Source of the DNA: an uncultured Microcoleaceae cyanobacterium
Lineage (GTDB): Bacteria > Cyanobacteriota > Cyanobacteriia > Cyanobacteriales > Microcoleaceae
Direction: 5' to 3'
Assembly: GCA_938083405.1 (NCBI GenBank)
Contig: CALKCV010000251.1
Coordinates: forward strand, 1 to 5,886
DNA length: 5,886 bases
Part shown: positions 4,930-5,886 of the stretch, piece after piece
How positions within the stretch are numbered: position 1 is the first letter of the stretch
Layout: every line of letters starts with the position of its first letter
Program-made: the position numbers and the translations under genes
Notes under the pieces: model-generated
What the model saw: only the letters and a program-made list of their open reading frames with translations
What the model was told of the DNA's origin: nothing
The model's database searches: none

Positions 4930-5361
4930 TTAACTCAGTATATCCCAAAACAACGTAGCAGAAATTAATAACAAGCTTATGCCCGCAGCCGTTTCTATGG
5001 TTTTCGGGTCTAAACGTGTTGACAACCATTTTCCCAACAATACTCCTAACAAACTCGTAGTTACCAGTGCAGTTCCAGCCCCCGCAAATACTATCCAAGG
5101 TTCGTGAGATTCGGCAGTCATTAATAAAGTAGTTAGTTGAGTTTTATCTCCTATTTCTGCTAGCAAAATAGTGACGAAAGTCGAAGAGAAAACCGCCCAT
5201 TCTCCAGACTTAGTTGGTTTTTTTTCTTTAATTTCCGGCTCCAAGCTGCTTGGAGATGGCGAAGGCAAACTCTCCCCAGAGTCTTTCTCTTGTTTTGGGG
5301 CATCGCTGAAAGAGACAAACGGAAGGGCCGATAAGCTGGGTGGCATTAGATCGAGTTTCAC
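4930..5361 (-). CDS. Single-domain UPF0016/GDT1 (TMEM165-type) protein, Mn exporter half A
   Basis: A 143-aa protein with one UPF0016 repeat at about 54-141, preceded by 50 residues rich in Pro, Ser, Glu and Lys that look disordered. The cation motif is E69-I-G-D-K-T74 in the first helix (about 57-80), with further helices at about 89-111 and 121-141. Family members move Mn2+ or Ca2+ out of the cytoplasm in exchange for protons; in cyanobacteria the known job is manganese export into the thylakoid lumen or periplasm for photosystem II and detoxification. With the gene 58 bp downstream it would make up the two repeats of a complete exporter. The start is uncertain: GTG at 5361 has a weak GAG about 9 nt upstream, while ATG at 5346, five codons in, has no site. 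The difference lies in the disordered tail and does not affect function. A good promoter precedes it. Confidence 0.9.
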   Translation of the reverse strand: MKLDLMPPSLSALPFVSFSDAPKQEKDSGESLPSPSPSSLEPEIKEKKPTKSGEWAVFSSTFVTILLAEIGDKTQLTTLLMTAESHEPWIVFAGAGTALVTTSLLGVLLGKWLSTRLDPKTIETAAGISLLLISATLFWDILS

Positions 5362-5403
5362 GGGCTGCTCTACTGTAAGATAGATTTTTGTTAATTACTC
5401 TTT

Positions 5404-5433
5404 ATTATTTCAAACTTTTATGCTATGCGTCAA
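5404..5433 (-). promoter_or_regulatory. Sigma70-type promoter of the UPF0016 gene pair
   Basis: On the minus strand TTGACG (5433-5428) and AATAAT (5409-5404), each matching consensus at 5 of 6 bases, are 18 bp apart. Transcription would begin near 5397, about 36 nt before the GTG at 5361. The promoter lies between the stop of the YkgJ-type gene and the first exporter gene, so the pair can be expressed independently of it. Confidence 0.55.
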
Positions 5434-5459
5434 CCCCGAATTGAAAATTCCATAGCTGC

Positions 5460-5819
5460 TTAATTGGCCTCGACACCCACGGCTTGGTTAAAGCGGTTCA
5501 TTTCTGGACTTTCTGGGCCGTACATATCCTCGATGTGTTGCACGCAGCAGTCGATCGCAAAGTCGTTTAGTTCTTCGGCCTCGATGTCGTAGAGTTCCAC
5601 AAATACATCCGCTTCGACTCGACAAAAGCGCGGCCTCTCGTCGTAAATACGGCATTCTCTGGCGCTACGATCGTAATTAAGACACCATCCATCAGGCCCC
5701 ACCAAACTCAGATAATGTTTTAGTTCTTCGGGAGATAGGTATTGGTCCAATTCTGGACGTTCCTTTGGTTCGAGGTAACAACAAGCACCACAGTTCTTTA
5801 CGCACTGCCAAGTAGCCAT
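5460..5819 (-). CDS. YkgJ-family cysteine-cluster protein
   Basis: A 119-aa cytosolic protein of the CxxCxxCC family (YkgJ type), thought to bind zinc or an iron-sulphur centre; the biochemical role is not established. The cluster opens at the N-terminus as C6-x3-C10-x2-C13-C14 and continues with C46 in GPDGWC, C56 in RECRIYDERPRFC, C66 at the end of that motif, and C91-C92 in AIDCC. The segment CRIYxxRPxxCR is diagnostic. The first Met at 5819 gives the usual MATWQCVKNCGACC opening, though no Shine-Dalgarno is seen. The gene reads in the same direction as the two manganese exporter halves, 98 bp upstream of them. That gap has its own promoter, so the genes are neighbours rather than a certain operon. 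A link to metal handling is inference from position only. Confidence 0.93.
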   Translation of the reverse strand: MATWQCVKNCGACCYLEPKERPELDQYLSPEELKHYLSLVGPDGWCLNYDRSARECRIYDERPRFCRVEADVFVELYDIEAEELNDFAIDCCVQHIEDMYGPESPEMNRFNQAVGVEAN

Positions 5820-5886
5820 AATTATTTGGGGTTGGAGATAGATTTTAGATTAAATACGATTTATTGTTGAGTTTTGTAAAATTAAT

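Noticed and set aside
4910..5383. Short frames opposite or overlapping exporter half A (62 aa minus, 70 aa plus)
   Set aside because: They are in other frames of a gene with an intact EIGDKT motif and three helices.
5820..5886. Promoter for the YkgJ-type gene (TCAACA-N17-TAAAAT on the minus strand)
   Set aside because: The -35 matches only 4 of 6 bases, several equally poor alternatives overlap it, and the window ends too soon to judge.

Overview
The window looks like chromosomal DNA of a cyanobacterium. The octamer GCGATCGC (the cyanobacterial HIP1 site) occurs five times (797-804, 2281-2288, 3037-3044, 4281-4288, 4651-4658), where about 0.1 would be expected by chance in 5.9 kb. The gene content fits: non-mevalonate isoprenoid synthesis (ispF), queuosine synthesis (queC), a pair of UPF0016/GDT1-type manganese exporter halves and a YkgJ cysteine-cluster protein. 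The genus cannot be named from this sequence. Most genes lie on the minus strand.

Layout from left to right. 1-846 (minus) is the N-terminal part of a peptide-type ABC transporter substrate-binding lipoprotein that runs off the left edge. A 72-bp palindromic element abuts its start codon, and a promoter with an operator-like palindrome lies further upstream. 1032-2641 (minus) is a tight three-gene unit read as ispF, then a 164-aa protein with a degenerate nuclease-like N-terminus, then a PIN-domain protein. The first junction is a 12-bp gap whose ribosome binding site overlaps the ispF stop; the second is a TAATG stop/start overlap. 2642-2840 is an AT-rich spacer full of small repeats. 2841-3518 (minus) is queC. 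3519-3977 is a 459-bp gap between divergent genes, with a cluster of five GC-rich palindromes and then an AT-rich promoter region. 3978-4508 (plus) is a four-helix membrane protein closed by a strong intrinsic terminator (4544-4574). 4581-5361 (minus) holds two single-domain UPF0016 genes in tandem behind a good sigma70-type promoter. 5460-5819 (minus) is a YkgJ-family protein.

Functionally, the best-understood groups are the housekeeping enzymes IspF and QueC and the two half-transporters, which probably assemble into one Mn2+/H+ exchanger. The least understood group is the coupled pair downstream of ispF. It is the most plausible place for an undescribed function, but nothing here proves a new system. 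The rest of the interest lies in the repeats: a palindrome against a start codon, an array with inverted and duplicated units, and one AT-rich heptamer expanded at two separate sites.
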